DNA from: Morchella semilibera | Lineage: Eukaryota > Ascomycota > Pezizomycetes > Pezizales > Morchellaceae | DNA length: 64,000 nucleotides | Reading direction: 5' to 3' | Assembly (NCBI GenBank): GCA_009192285.1 | Contig: WBVU01000003.1 | Coordinates: 1,953,973 to 2,017,972 of the forward strand | Shown: positions 37,566-48,964 of the stretch, piece after piece | Layout: the number at the start of each line of letters is the position of its first letter | Numbering within the stretch: position 1 is the stretch's first letter | Notes under the pieces: model-generated | What the model was told of the DNA's origin: nothing | What the model saw: the letters and a program-made list of their open reading frames with translations, nothing else | The model's database searches: none | Position numbers and translations under genes: made by a program

Positions 37566-40500
37566 TAATGACATTGCATTTTTATTTTTCGCCTAGTTAA
37601 CGGCGCGTCTTTGCATAATAATTGGTACGCACGCGTATCTGTGGCTCATCGATCTTCAGCTCTCAGCTACAATTAACTAACGCGTTTTTAAAGGGGTCTT
37701 AGCCTGTATTGGTAATAACTGCCACTCCCCTTTTTCTTCTTCCTCTTGGCCGCCCCGGGGAAGGGGAAAAAAAAAGCGCTTCTACGCACGGCTGAATTAT
37801 TATCATTTTTGGTAGGTAGATGTGTACATGTAAGGCTGAAAATGTTAATATATTTTATTCGAACCCTGTTTAGCTGGAAAACAGAACGGTTTAATAGCGT
37901 GGTGGCTTCTAGAATCTATTACGAGCCTTGTTGTAAATCGACTTGCAGATATCTACCAGGGGCTGTTGCAATGTTTTGCTTCTTCCACGCCTTATATCGC
38001 AGAAAAAGCAGCTATTCCCTTATCTGTTGGGCACTATGTATCAAAGTGGCTCAGAAAGTGACACTGCTTATTTTCGTCCCAGGCTTCCCCGACTTACACC
38101 TGACAAAACATGATTCCGGGTATGTCTTTCATGCCTTGTGCGCCCTCGTTGAAAGGAAGCTATTCCTATACTTGTATGGCTTATACGGGTTACTGTTCAC
38201 TCGAACCTCAGGTTAAGCAAGTACCTCCGGCTTATGTACCGTCTGGTCTCTCCGGTGAACAATGTGTAAATATCTCATACACGTATACCGTTGGTATCCG
38301 TGCAGCACTGTCAAGCTCAATGACTGAGGTGCCATTACGGAAGATTCAACCGGTGCTTGTCTTACGGACGGAGAGCTCGGATCGCTATTCATCTCTTTTC
38401 CCTCGTTCCCGAGTTCAAGACACTACCAGAAGTCATTTGTTAGACAACAAAATGCACCGGATGAACGGCATCGGAGCACAGTCAACAGGTCGGATCGTAC
38501 ATTTCTTTCTTTTTCCACGACTTCATAGGTTATTCTTCTGTGGTGGTCAGATCAGGTACATATTCACAATAGGACTAGGGATGGGGATTCGTAGGTTATA
38601 CCTCTAGGTACATCCTATGAAGTAACCATTTCGTAAGAGCGATCCAAAGAGCGAGACCTAGGGAGCGAGTCAATGAAACTGTACTACAGACAGGGTATGC
38701 CGTGAATCAAGAGCAGATACCGCAATGCCTCCTTCGGGATATCCGGTCGAGTGATGGTCCATGACCCATATCCTTTTCATCCAGCCTTGCGACCAAGTAA
38801 AGAAATGGCTCACATGTGAATTCAGACTAGACACCGTGGAAGTCACTTATCTTTAGCTTACCTGTACCCCTGCTGCGCTCAAATGCGGTTTTTATAGGAC
38901 GTTCGGTTGGTAAGGTTGACTTTTGCATCCTTGCCAAACCCTGGAATTTCGATCCTAATGGGGTTTTAATAGGGCGAAATGACTATCAACTCTTTATGTT
39001 TCTAAGAACAGCTGATAGTGAAACCTAAGGCGTGTGCGTGATGTGCGCGGACAATGAGCTGATCGCTAGAATCTGCACTTGCTCGACTGGCAGGGTATGT
39101 ATTAAAACTCCGCAGGACCAGGGTTAATTAGTTCTATCGGAGCTTTAAATCCCAAGAATAAGTAAGAGCCAATGGAGTAAAAAACAAATTTGTAAATTGG
39201 GTTCATACCAGGATAGGGGGGGGGGGGGCAGGTCCATTTGGGTATAATTATAGCTTATTAGAGGTGTCGTAACTCCTGTGAAACATTGTTAATTTCCCTT
39301 TCAGTAATATCTTTAAAGTGTGATTTTTGAAACGAGATGCATGTGAGATTGAACCCTAGACCTTTTGGTGATGGTCCAATTGACCAAACGAAGATATTAT
39401 TGGGCTTGGGGTGTTTCGACGGCTGTAGGTTGTTTTGGGTGTTGATCTGCGGTAGTAATCATGCAGTATCTATAAACCTTTAGTCATCAGTGATTTGGAA
39501 TTGATAAGAATACCTCATCGTCTATATTGATAATCTAGATGGAACAAAACGCGCACTCAATCACGTATTCGTAAGAACTGGGGATACGAATCCATATAAT
39601 GGCGGTTTCTGCGCTCCTTGATGGTAACTAAAGATGGGTCATGTGCAATGGTTCGGTCTAGATCTACATTGTAATGCAACAAATAGATAAATTAACAGTA
39701 AAGCATGGGGGTCCCTTAGTTAATTAATCAGAAGTATCTAGACGTTTTTGAGAGAGAGAGTTGCGGCATTATCGATAACCTCAAGTCTGTGAGTGGTTAG
39801 CTAGCAGAATACATACAATGGGTTGTAAACTCACCTAGCTAGTGGAACCCCGAACCGTGCGCGAGGCTATCTGTAATTGCCCTATTCTGGACCCACTTCT
39901 TTTGAGCACTTCCACTTCGGTTCTATCGGGGCCACCCAGGGCAAAGTCGGTAGTGTTGATACTTGATGCTAAAGTCCATCAAAGGGTTGTACTCCCTGAT
40001 CTGATATATCATTATTTCATTACAACGTGTCACTAAAAACGTGTCACCAATAGATCTCTTCCTGGTAGAATCTTATCATGAAACGTGTTCATCAGGAGGA
40101 AGAATAACACGTCAAGCACATCCGGTGGTGGAATCGACAGGGTGAAAATATACGTACAATATATCATGTCGCTTTCAAGAGTTGTTTATTCGCGGCGGTA
40201 ATGCAGTTCTTGAAGAAGAGGTGAATGATATTTTGGACATGTCACACATATCTGTCACGCACAATTCAATCCACAGTAGTCTGGTTTTCAGAAGTCGACG
40301 GATAAACACGTTAACTAGAAATAGCCCTAGCTTAGGCACTTTAATTGAAGAGACAATTATTGAATAGACAACTATTCCGAGACCACAATACAGTCGAGCT
40401 AACGGCTTCCCGATGTTTGTGATAAATTCTGTAGGCCTTGGTCCCCTCTAGATAACCCTAACCCACACGAACTGCATCATATAATACATGCAATTGATCT

Positions 40501-42943
40501 GATTGGTTGATTAATTCGTTAACTAAATGCTGGTTATTGTTTGTTTTGAGAGGAATTGATATTCCCGAAATTAAGGTTACAAGTAGTTCCGAATTCATCC
40601 ATACGATATAAAATCTTGGCACCGTCCTCTTTGAGGACCTTTTTGTCATTGGCACCAGGGAAGACTCATCAGTGCTGTACTGATGGAGCCTACCCCACAT
40701 CCCGGACCAGGAGCCGGCATACTCCCTAGCTATCGCAAGATGGGAGCCCAGGTTTAATGCAGAGAACAGAGCAATAGGTGGTGGCAGGACGCAAAGCAAC
40801 CAATTAGACGGCTTAGACCTGAGCCTTGAACCCGGGCTGTTAATTCTTTCGAGAACAGACGGTGCGCAGGCCGCCGATACGAATACCGCAATATCTGACA
40901 GCTGCAGTACTTTTGGGGAGTTGGGGAAAAACGAACGATAGAGCTAAACCGAGACTAGCCACAGAACCGATCTAGTCATCTGCGTCGGACGAGATGCCCA
41001 AATATCTCGTCGCAGGACGGACAAATAGGGTATCCACTACTATTATATAATTATTATCCATCAATCTGTCAGTAGAGTGCTGACCCCCCCCCTCCCCCGG
41101 CTCCTCCCAGAAGTAAATCTTGTGCGGCTTTACTAATAGATAATGTGATCTCCCTTATCAAATAATAGATCTAGCCTCGATACAAATTTGATTCCACTAT
41201 TATATGGGCGTCCGAATCGACAGACCAAGGACAAGACAGAAACCGTTAACCCCAGCCAGCCCCAAAAAGGGCCTCCAAAACGGGCTCTCCTTGAGCATCA
41301 GGGCACGGAGACAACATTCTCCAGGTTATAGCCAAGACACAATAGCACACCGCGATCATCTCCCGGAGCGTGCCCCGCCCCGGATCTCCACACCTCCGCA
41401 ACCGCCATCCCACCAGGTGCCTCCGGGCAAGTACCGCTCGCAGATCCCGCTTACCCCATACCACCACTACATCAGACCCCAGGTCAGATCAGTACCACCA
41501 CGCCCAGCGCCCCACCCCCTTAACCGGAGAGGTCTGTACCCCGGAATCCGGAACACTAGGAACCCGCTGCAACAACCCTTACCCTATCTGCATCTGCATC
41601 TTCCACGCCGAGCCCGACGTGTAGCTGGAGAGGGCGGGTTTGTGCTGCGGCAGACATACGTACAATGGCCGTGATGTGGTGCGTTGCCGAGTTGTTGGCG
41701 CGGGTGGACGCATGCGGGATATGTGCGCACCGGTTAGGGTTCTGCTAAGGAGGGGCAGCATATGGTGCGTCAAGGGAGGCAGGGGGGCGCGGTGTGCCGA
41801 CTGGTCTGGAGATTGAATAGTAAGCTACTATCTATACTCTCGTGATCTAAAAGTTTGTGGGGGGGGCATGTCGAGTGAGACCTTGTGACGGCAACTGAAC
41901 CCAGATCCGCCGACCGCCATTCCCAATACACACAGGTCCTCGACACCGCAGCCCATAGCCAAAGACGGCACAGACACCAACTACAAGGACATAAGTAAGT
42001 AGATATAGATTCAACGCCGCCGTCCAAGGCTTGGGGGCTCGCACGGAAGAAGGGAACCCCACTATATACTTCATTCACAAATCAATCCCACCCTCCATCC
42101 CAAGGGCTACATGGCCTTAGACAAGCAAGGCCTGGGTGTCAGTGATCTGCGAGTGCCTACCCAACATACAAAAAGGAACTTCGGGGAGCTTCGACTCCAT
42201 ACAGATCCCGAACCCTCCCAGAATAACTCGACCCCACCAGTGCAGAACCCAAGGACAACCCGCCAATGAGCACGAAAGAAAGAAAGAAACCCATTCTACC
42301 CAGCCCCCACTAAACATTACTTATTAACCACTACTAAATACCACCACACTACAGAATGTTGGGGATATGTAGAACAGGCGTAGGACAAAACCGGGCCTAG
42401 CTGAATTAACGACTAAGCAGCGCCACCAGAGCGCTGCCGACTAGGTCGGGGAACACGGGCGGGCGGTTTGGCACAAAGCTACTTGTAAGTTAAGTAGGAG
42501 ACATTATTACGGATTAACAATTTCACTGGATTGTTAGTCCCTAACCCATGCCAAGCCTCATGCATTCTCACTCATCACCTAGAGTTCTAGTGCCTGAATT
42601 TTTTTGTTTAATTCATTAATTGTATGCAGTCGTTGGTGCCTGACCTGGTTTACTACTTTCATTAGAGAGTAATTCTCGTGGAGCCTAAAACCTAACCATC
42701 ACTATGCCAGATGGAAGCGCCAGTAAAGAACCAATAGTAAAGTAGAAAATGAGAGGGAGCCCACGCAACACGGCCTCCCTCTTGCATCCATTCTCTAAAA
42801 CCTCTACCCCACCACCTCCAATGGTATCTAACACAAAAAGCTAGCGCAAGAAATTTACTTCTCGCTCTCACTCCATAACGTACACACCGCCCATCCAATA
42901 TATCAAAACCACGATAAGAAAGGAAAAAAAAATAGCCGTACGA
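37566..42943. other. Gene-free stretch between the unknown gene and NPT1
   Basis: No gene can be supported. Two overlapping open frames (37746-38216 and 38110-38607) are of ordinary composition but lack a domain, splice logic or a credible start. A GC-richer island at 41200-42330 has open frames on both strands and may be a decayed gene; I cannot recognise it. A tRNA-like fragment lies at 39341-39402 (-). A direct repeat based on ACGTGTCACyAA lies at 40026-40051. Confidence 0.5.
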
Positions 42944-44749
42944 TTATTCCTCCTTCCCGCCCCATCTAAATCTCTCATCGCCATCCTCCCACCTCTTCTC
43001 CGTGTAGCCCAGATCCCGCTTAACCTTCTCCACCGTCGCCTTATCGCCCGTATTCTTACCGATATTGTCGCTAATCTTGACCGCGGGATTACCAGCGGCT
43101 GATGAAATTTTGATGACAATGTTGAGCGGCGTAGACTTCTTTGTCGGCTGTGAGAGGTGGACGAAGTCGTCTTTCCGCATGTTAGCAATGAAGGGAGCTA
43201 AAAAAGATGAAAGGAATGCTCACTAGTCAAGAAGGTCCCAACTCCAAAGCTAACATTGAAGCCTGCGTCGCGGGCAGCCTTGTTGTACTTCAAGCACAGC
43301 TCAACGTCCAGGCTGTCCGAGAAGACGATCATCTTCTTCTCCTTGACCCCCTCTGAATCATAGAACTCGCGCATCCGCTTCACGAACATCTCCGGGTCGC
43401 CAGAGTCCTGGCGGACGCCTGCGAAGACCTCGGCATAGGACTTGCCGTCCTTGTATGGGCGCGCAAAGCAGCGAAGGAACTGCTCGGTTCCAAAGGTGTC
43501 GGTGAGGGCGATACCGAGGGTCTTCAGGATATCCGTTAGTGCCTATATCTACTTTGTATGTGTGGATGGTTAGGGGGAATTACGCCTTCGCCAAAGCAGT
43601 TGACCCATTTTCCGAGCCCAACTTCGTTTGCAGAGATGTAGTCATTTGTAATGGCGGCAACGCCCATGAACCATTCGTGCGCGACGGTGCCGATGGGCGT
43701 TAGGCCGAATTTACGTGCGAAATGGACATTGCTTGTTCCGCTGAGGCGGCCGGGCCCGCTGCCACCGTATTCTATGCTTGCGCGGATGAGGCCTTTGATA
43801 ACAAGCTCTTGGGTGTCTGTTAAGATCCCGAGTCATGAGTCATGTGGAACCTTAAGTGATGAGGTGGGGTTATAAAAACGTACGGTAACTTCTCCGCCTT
43901 CTGGTTCCAAACTCCGAGAAGACACAACCATTATCCAGGAGTAGTTTAGCTTTGTCGTAGCTACGAACCGTCAGCATTGAGTATTAAACCCCAGAGAGAC
44001 CGGAGTATCCCCTACGCCTTTTCCTCCTGCCCATCGTAATTCCAGTCCGTATTCGAAAACTTGAAGAACGCCTCGCTGACCAACACCAACAGCGGAATCT
44101 CGTAAAGTATAGTCTCCACCCACTTCCCGGCCACGTCAATCCTGACATCACCCTATAATAACAAAAGTAACAAAATCCACGATTAGCCCACTTCGTTACC
44201 CACGTACCTAGCGGATTGCGCAACAAACAAGCTCTAACTTATCAGCACCCTTCCCGCCCGTCTCCTCCGCATGCGTGAACGTCAACGTCAGCTGCTCCGC
44301 CGGCCGGAAGTGGAAATTCTCCAGGTATGCTATATACGCCGCGGGTAGATACGGACACGAATTCTTGAGAAATTCGAGCTCCTCGGCCGTCAAGCGAAGG
44401 TCCCCGAGCCCTACAACCTATTAGGACGCCATCCTCCATCACCCAGAAGATTTGGGGGGGTGCGGTAGGTAGTTGAAAACTTACTTGCGCACTGGACCTT
44501 GAGCCACTCGAATGCGGCGAGCGAGAGCTTCAGATCGGGGGTTCGGTTCGTGAAAGCGTAGGTCACATCTAGTCATCCAAAGAAGAAGAAAAGAGAGCGG
44601 TTAGAGCACGTCCGGAAGGGCGGGGTGGCGAACAAACCAACATCGGGGTAATTAGCTAGGACGGCGCATTGCATCGTGAGCTTGTAGAGGTCTGTGTCGA
44701 GCAGCGAGGGGATTCCCTCCTGCGTCTGAGGGGTGTCTGTTATGGTCAT
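42944..44749 (-). CDS. NPT1: Nicotinate phosphoribosyltransferase (NAD salvage)
   Basis: Eight exons: 44638-44749, 44485-44568, 44229-44410, 44016-44152, 43884-43960, 43584-43816, 43224-43542 and 42944-43197. They join to 465 aa with all seven junction phases consistent. Landmarks are [12 protein letters not shown] (16-27), [53 protein letters not shown] (223-228), [10 protein letters not shown] with His244 at the position of the family's phosphorylated His, [15 protein letters not shown] and FSDSLDVE. The enzyme makes nicotinate mononucleotide from nicotinic acid and PRPP (ATP-coupled), the entry step of Preiss-Handler NAD salvage, in cytosol or nucleus. The length is near yeast Npt1. The exon 3 end was placed at a GTTTGT donor, because reading on meets a stop; this is the least certain junction. 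A GA-rich tract precedes the gene. Confidence 0.96.
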
Positions 44750-46586
44750 GGTGTTTCGTTTGTGGGGGGGTTTGTACTGTAAGTGTTTGATAGAAGTAGA
44801 GTAGAAGAGAGGAGAGAGGACTAGGGAGGTATTTATCAGTTGGAGAGAGAGAGAGGGAGAGAGAGGGAGAGAGAGGGAGAGAGAGGGAGAGAGAAGGATT
44901 GCTTGTTTGCAGTCGATCGGTTGTAGCGGGATGATGTAAGAGTCAGATATGTTGTATTTGCCTTGTTACCCCTCGCACGTGACTCCCCTTATCACTTATC
45001 GCGTTTATAAACCTCGCAACCGCATGAAAGGGTATTTTAACTGGGGACTCAATGGATCTCTGCAGATGCGAGATGTTTGCTGCAGGGCTGTTGAAATATA
45101 TGGGGACATGCAGGGCGTTTTATACCCAACTGCATGCATGATAATAATAAAAATAAAAACACCATAGCAGCCACCAACTATCTAAACCACAACATTGATC
45201 ATTGTCCCCTCAATAATAATCATCGCCCTCCGCTATAACGAGCGTGCATACATGTAGTATCGGGCCATTTTTCGTTCAGTAATATACAGCAAATTGTCCG
45301 TATTATAAAAAAAGTTGGCCTAAGTAGTTTGGATTCGTTACATCGGAGGGCGACGACATATATAACAGCTGGTGTGTTTCTTCCCCGCCATCATGCCGTG
45401 GGGGCATACAGACTCTACTATAGTACCTAACTACATGTAACCCTTGCGTGCCTACAACATGAACCAAGATCCGTAACAGGTGTGTTTTCTACAATGTATG
45501 TACCTGATACAATAGTAATAACCCTGGTTATAAGGTTTCCATTACCGTGTGTTGCAAAAAAAAGACTATCCACAACCCATGTTCTAATCGGGCGGTCGCT
45601 GTACCGAGTAAGAAAAGAAGCAGCTCTGAGGGCCTTTGTACATATAATGGATGTCTTACGAGTGTAAGGCTATGTCCAATATCGACAAACCCTAACCCTA
45701 ACGTACGTACTTGAAAGCGAATTTAAATGGGGTGCGGGATGGGAGTATCTCTCAACTGGCCATAGCGGATGGGGCATTGTGGTGCGTCCCCGGATAGACG
45801 GACATCTGGTTTGGTGTGTAGAGGCGTGGCCGTGTCACAAAGTGCGTCTAGATCAGGCCTCTGTGGGATATATACAGTATATATGAGGGACTACTACTCT
45901 TGGTCTTGGAGTTGTATATATGACATACATCTTGGGTTCTGAGTATCAGAATACATGTAATTCCCCTTGTCCATCGACGCAGCTGCAGAGATCCGAAGCG
46001 TATACCTACATACATGTACATGTACTACATGTATCCTATCCAGACATGTACAGACCAAACCATCCTTAATGAACTCAACGCCGGCGCCTTTGTCATGCAA
46101 CAAGGCGAGAGACGTACGTACTATGCGGAAAGAGCCCATTGTTCCTATCAATTATAATGTCACCATCAAGGCAGGCCACATACATATAAGCACTCACATA
46201 GATCCCGTGACCCTCGACCCAGGGCAGCAGAAAGTCTCCCATTGCATGCAAGTATCTCTCTGGCCCCCGTGATTACCGTTCTGATCACAGGCCATCGATA
46301 TTGACGAGTCAACATACAAGTACCGTAGATAGATATCACAGGTAATGATATCCATACTATTCCAATTCTATATGTATGCTACATGTGTAGATAGATGTAT
46401 CTATAGAGCTACTGCGGCCCGGTATACTTACCCCATGTGTGTAAACTTGGGCTAAATTACATGTATAGAAGACCCATACTCACACCTCTCTTACTATCCC
46501 GATAGAGTACCGCCAGTGCACCCCTCATCAGCCCTTTATCCACCAAACAACAATCAAAGAACCAAACCACCCCCCCCCCTCACAAC
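44750..46586. promoter_or_regulatory. NPT1 promoter side and gene-free spacer
   Basis: A GA tract of the ten-base unit GAGAGAGGGA (about 44843-44895) lies roughly 95-145 bp upstream of the NPT1 start. The rest, to 46586, shows no gene. It holds a TTAGGG-type interstitial repeat (ACCCTAACCCTAAC near 45690-45705) and eight TACATGTA sites, three of them overlapping or nearly so at 46011-46033. Confidence 0.55.
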
Positions 46587-47370
46587 ATGCAAGCCACCAA
46601 GCGGATCTCGAAACGGTTCAGCACCTACATGAGCCACAGCCTCCTCAAGCTCACCACCGCCACTGACACCACCCCCATATTGGTCCCCAGCCCCAGCACC
46701 GAAGCGGACATGTCGCGCAGCAGCAGCAGCAGCAGCGCCGGGGCTGACGAGGAGCTACTCCTCTTCGGCGAGCCCCCCACCGACGGCCGCCCCCGCATCG
46801 ACCAGATCCCGGACCACGAGCTGCTCGTGCTCTTCGACGTCACGGGCCCCGGGACCACCGCCGACGGCGGATACGTGAGTGCCCGGAACCTCGGGGTCCC
46901 GGTCGTGCACATCGCGGGGATGGGTATGTGTTTATATACATCTATTTCCCCCTCCCCAACTAGTTTACCATGCTTCTATTCCCAGCTATACATACATCCA
47001 TATCCACTAACACCCACTAGCCCCCTCCCTGCATCTCTACCACGCCCTCTGGCGCCACCGCTACACGCTCGAAGTGCAGCTACCGCACAACTGGGGCCCC
47101 CTGCTAGAGCGGTACCGCTGGCCAGGGCTCCCCGATTGCGCCATACGCACCGGCGACACCACCCACGACATCAAGGTCGCGCGGGAGCTATGCGTGCTGC
47201 TGCGCCTCTCCGCGCGGGTGCTGGAGAGCGCCGGAGAGAGTGGCGACGTCGTCAACACGGTCGGGTGGATCAGGGAGGAGCTGGCCGCGGTGGCGGAGGA
47301 CGAAGAGAGGTGGAGGGCGTGGTTGAAGGGGATGCTGGCGCAGGGTGGTGGGTCGAGTGAGAGGTGGTGA
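46587..47370 (+). CDS. Protein of unknown function (228 aa)
   Basis: Two exons, 46587-46923 and 47021-47370, joined through a 97-bp GT-AG intron with a CCACTAACAC branch site. The splice changes frame and gives a continuous protein whose second part is ordinary globular sequence: LHLYHALWRHRYTLEVQL, HNWGPLLERYRWPGLPD, VARELCVLLRLSARVLE and a charged helical end (EELAAVAEDEERWRAWLKG). The first 75 residues are Ser-rich and probably disordered. I do not recognise a domain. GC content and codon use are higher than in the flanks, which supports coding. The start at 46587 is the first ATG of the frame and follows a C run (46569-46579). No function is proposed. Confidence 0.65.
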
Positions 47371-48964
47371 TTGGGGCGGTGGTTTAGTTTAGTTTAGTTT
47401 TAGTTTTTTTTTTTTGTTTGTTTGGAGAGTTTTTCTTCCGGGTCTGGTCTCTTCTGCTTGTGATTTCTTTCTTGTAGTGGTCCTTGTCCTCTTTCTGAGT
47501 TTTCCATGCCTTGAGCTGCGCAGCGGTGTATCTTCTTCCGCCATAAGCGTCCGAGTTTCCATATGTTTACTTAACCAGCGCCCGCATGTAGTCAGATAAT
47601 AACATATAATCCTTATCAACCCCCGGCAGCCCTACTACCCTCCCAAGACATCCCCCCAAGAGACCCGCCCTCCACTCCTCTACCAAGCAGCACAAACAAC
47701 GCAGCAAAACACACACCCAAAACGGGAGCCAGCAAGCTTTGGGCCGTCCACGCATGTGCAGCTCTATAAGATCGACTAGCCCCTACGTCAGGACCTGGTA
47801 TATGTGGGGTAGGGCTGTGGCCATTTGTTTTATCTCCTCTCAATCTCCTCGATCCGTACTTACCACCAGCTGAGGAGTCCAGCAGGGATCGAGGGGACAA
47901 GGGAAGGGAGAGGTTGGGGCGGGGGAAACTACATGTATTCACTCCAATATCCACCCAGCACACCACCCACACCACCCCCTACATCCATCCACCCTCTCCA
48001 CCCACAACACAACAACAACAACAACAAACACACCAACAACCCAAACCAAACCACCAACAGCCCCAGATAACAACGAACCATGCAAGAAAGCGGCGCCCCG
48101 AGTGATATCCCATGATTAACCACCCACAACTACAACGCTTAGTCATCCCAGCTCGTTGGGAAATACATGTAAGATGTATCAATAGATATGTACAGTACGT
48201 GCCTGCGTCTGACGTGGTCATTTTGAGTTGCACTTTGTGTGTCTGGCACATGTGCCTGCCTGCCTGGCTGTTGTTGGATTGTTCTGGTGGTCGATTGGTC
48301 CTACGGCTCATTTTTTTTTTAAAAAAAAAAGCCTTACTCGGTACATACAGCTACGTAATTAAGGTCTCTGAAGGCCGCAGAGCGGTGGTTGCGCAGGTTG
48401 ATGATACATTGTAGTGGGTGGACGCCTTCCAAGTGCAGAGTTAGTTGCGTCCCTTGCTTGGGACACGTTCTATTAGTGCTGGGTGGGCTGGTCTGGCCTT
48501 CTGTGGAGTAGAAGGGGGGGTTTACTTGTTTGTTGCTCAGGGTATGTGGATAGAATCCAGCGGATGGTCTGCTCGAAACATGCTCTCTATTCCGCTGGCT
48601 ACTTACAGGAACTCAAGGCCGCGGCGTACCACCGGCGGCCTGATCAATCGCCTATTTTTCACCTCGCAAAAGTATCACTTGATCGGGGGGAGCAAAGTTA
48701 TTTTATATGCATATATATTCTAGCCGGTATATTAACACACACGACCAAGCCACAAAAGTCCACATCCACAGCAGAAAAAATAAGGAGGCAAGCCAACAAA
48801 GAAGAAAAAAAAATAATCAAATACAAAAAAAGTCTGTACATCAAGAAGTACCGCCAGCTCGCCTGCTTAGCTGGCCCCGCCCTAACCCCCAACGACAAGC
48901 TATAGTAATACACCCAAAAGAAATTGTTTCACAAAAAAGAGGCTCAAAAGAGTGACGGAGAGAT
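47371..48964. other. Gene-free spacer
   Basis: This contains the 3' side of the previous gene (a TTTAG repeat and T run near 47387-47415) and A/C-rich simple sequence with CAA triplets (47990-48060). A T run abutting an A run at 48310-48330 could form a short hairpin. Open frames on both strands over 47600-48420 translate this simple sequence and are not supported. The last 200 bp are A-rich and would be the 3' end of the LPMO gene. Confidence 0.5.

Noticed and set aside
37746-38607. Two overlapping frames (156 and 165 codons) as a split gene
   Set aside because: No motif, no consistent intron between them, and the texture matches surrounding non-coding DNA.
41204-42327. GC-rich island with frames on both strands as a gene
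   Set aside because: The frames are Pro/Arg-rich with no domain, and no splice model gives a continuous protein. It could be a decayed gene but cannot be supported.
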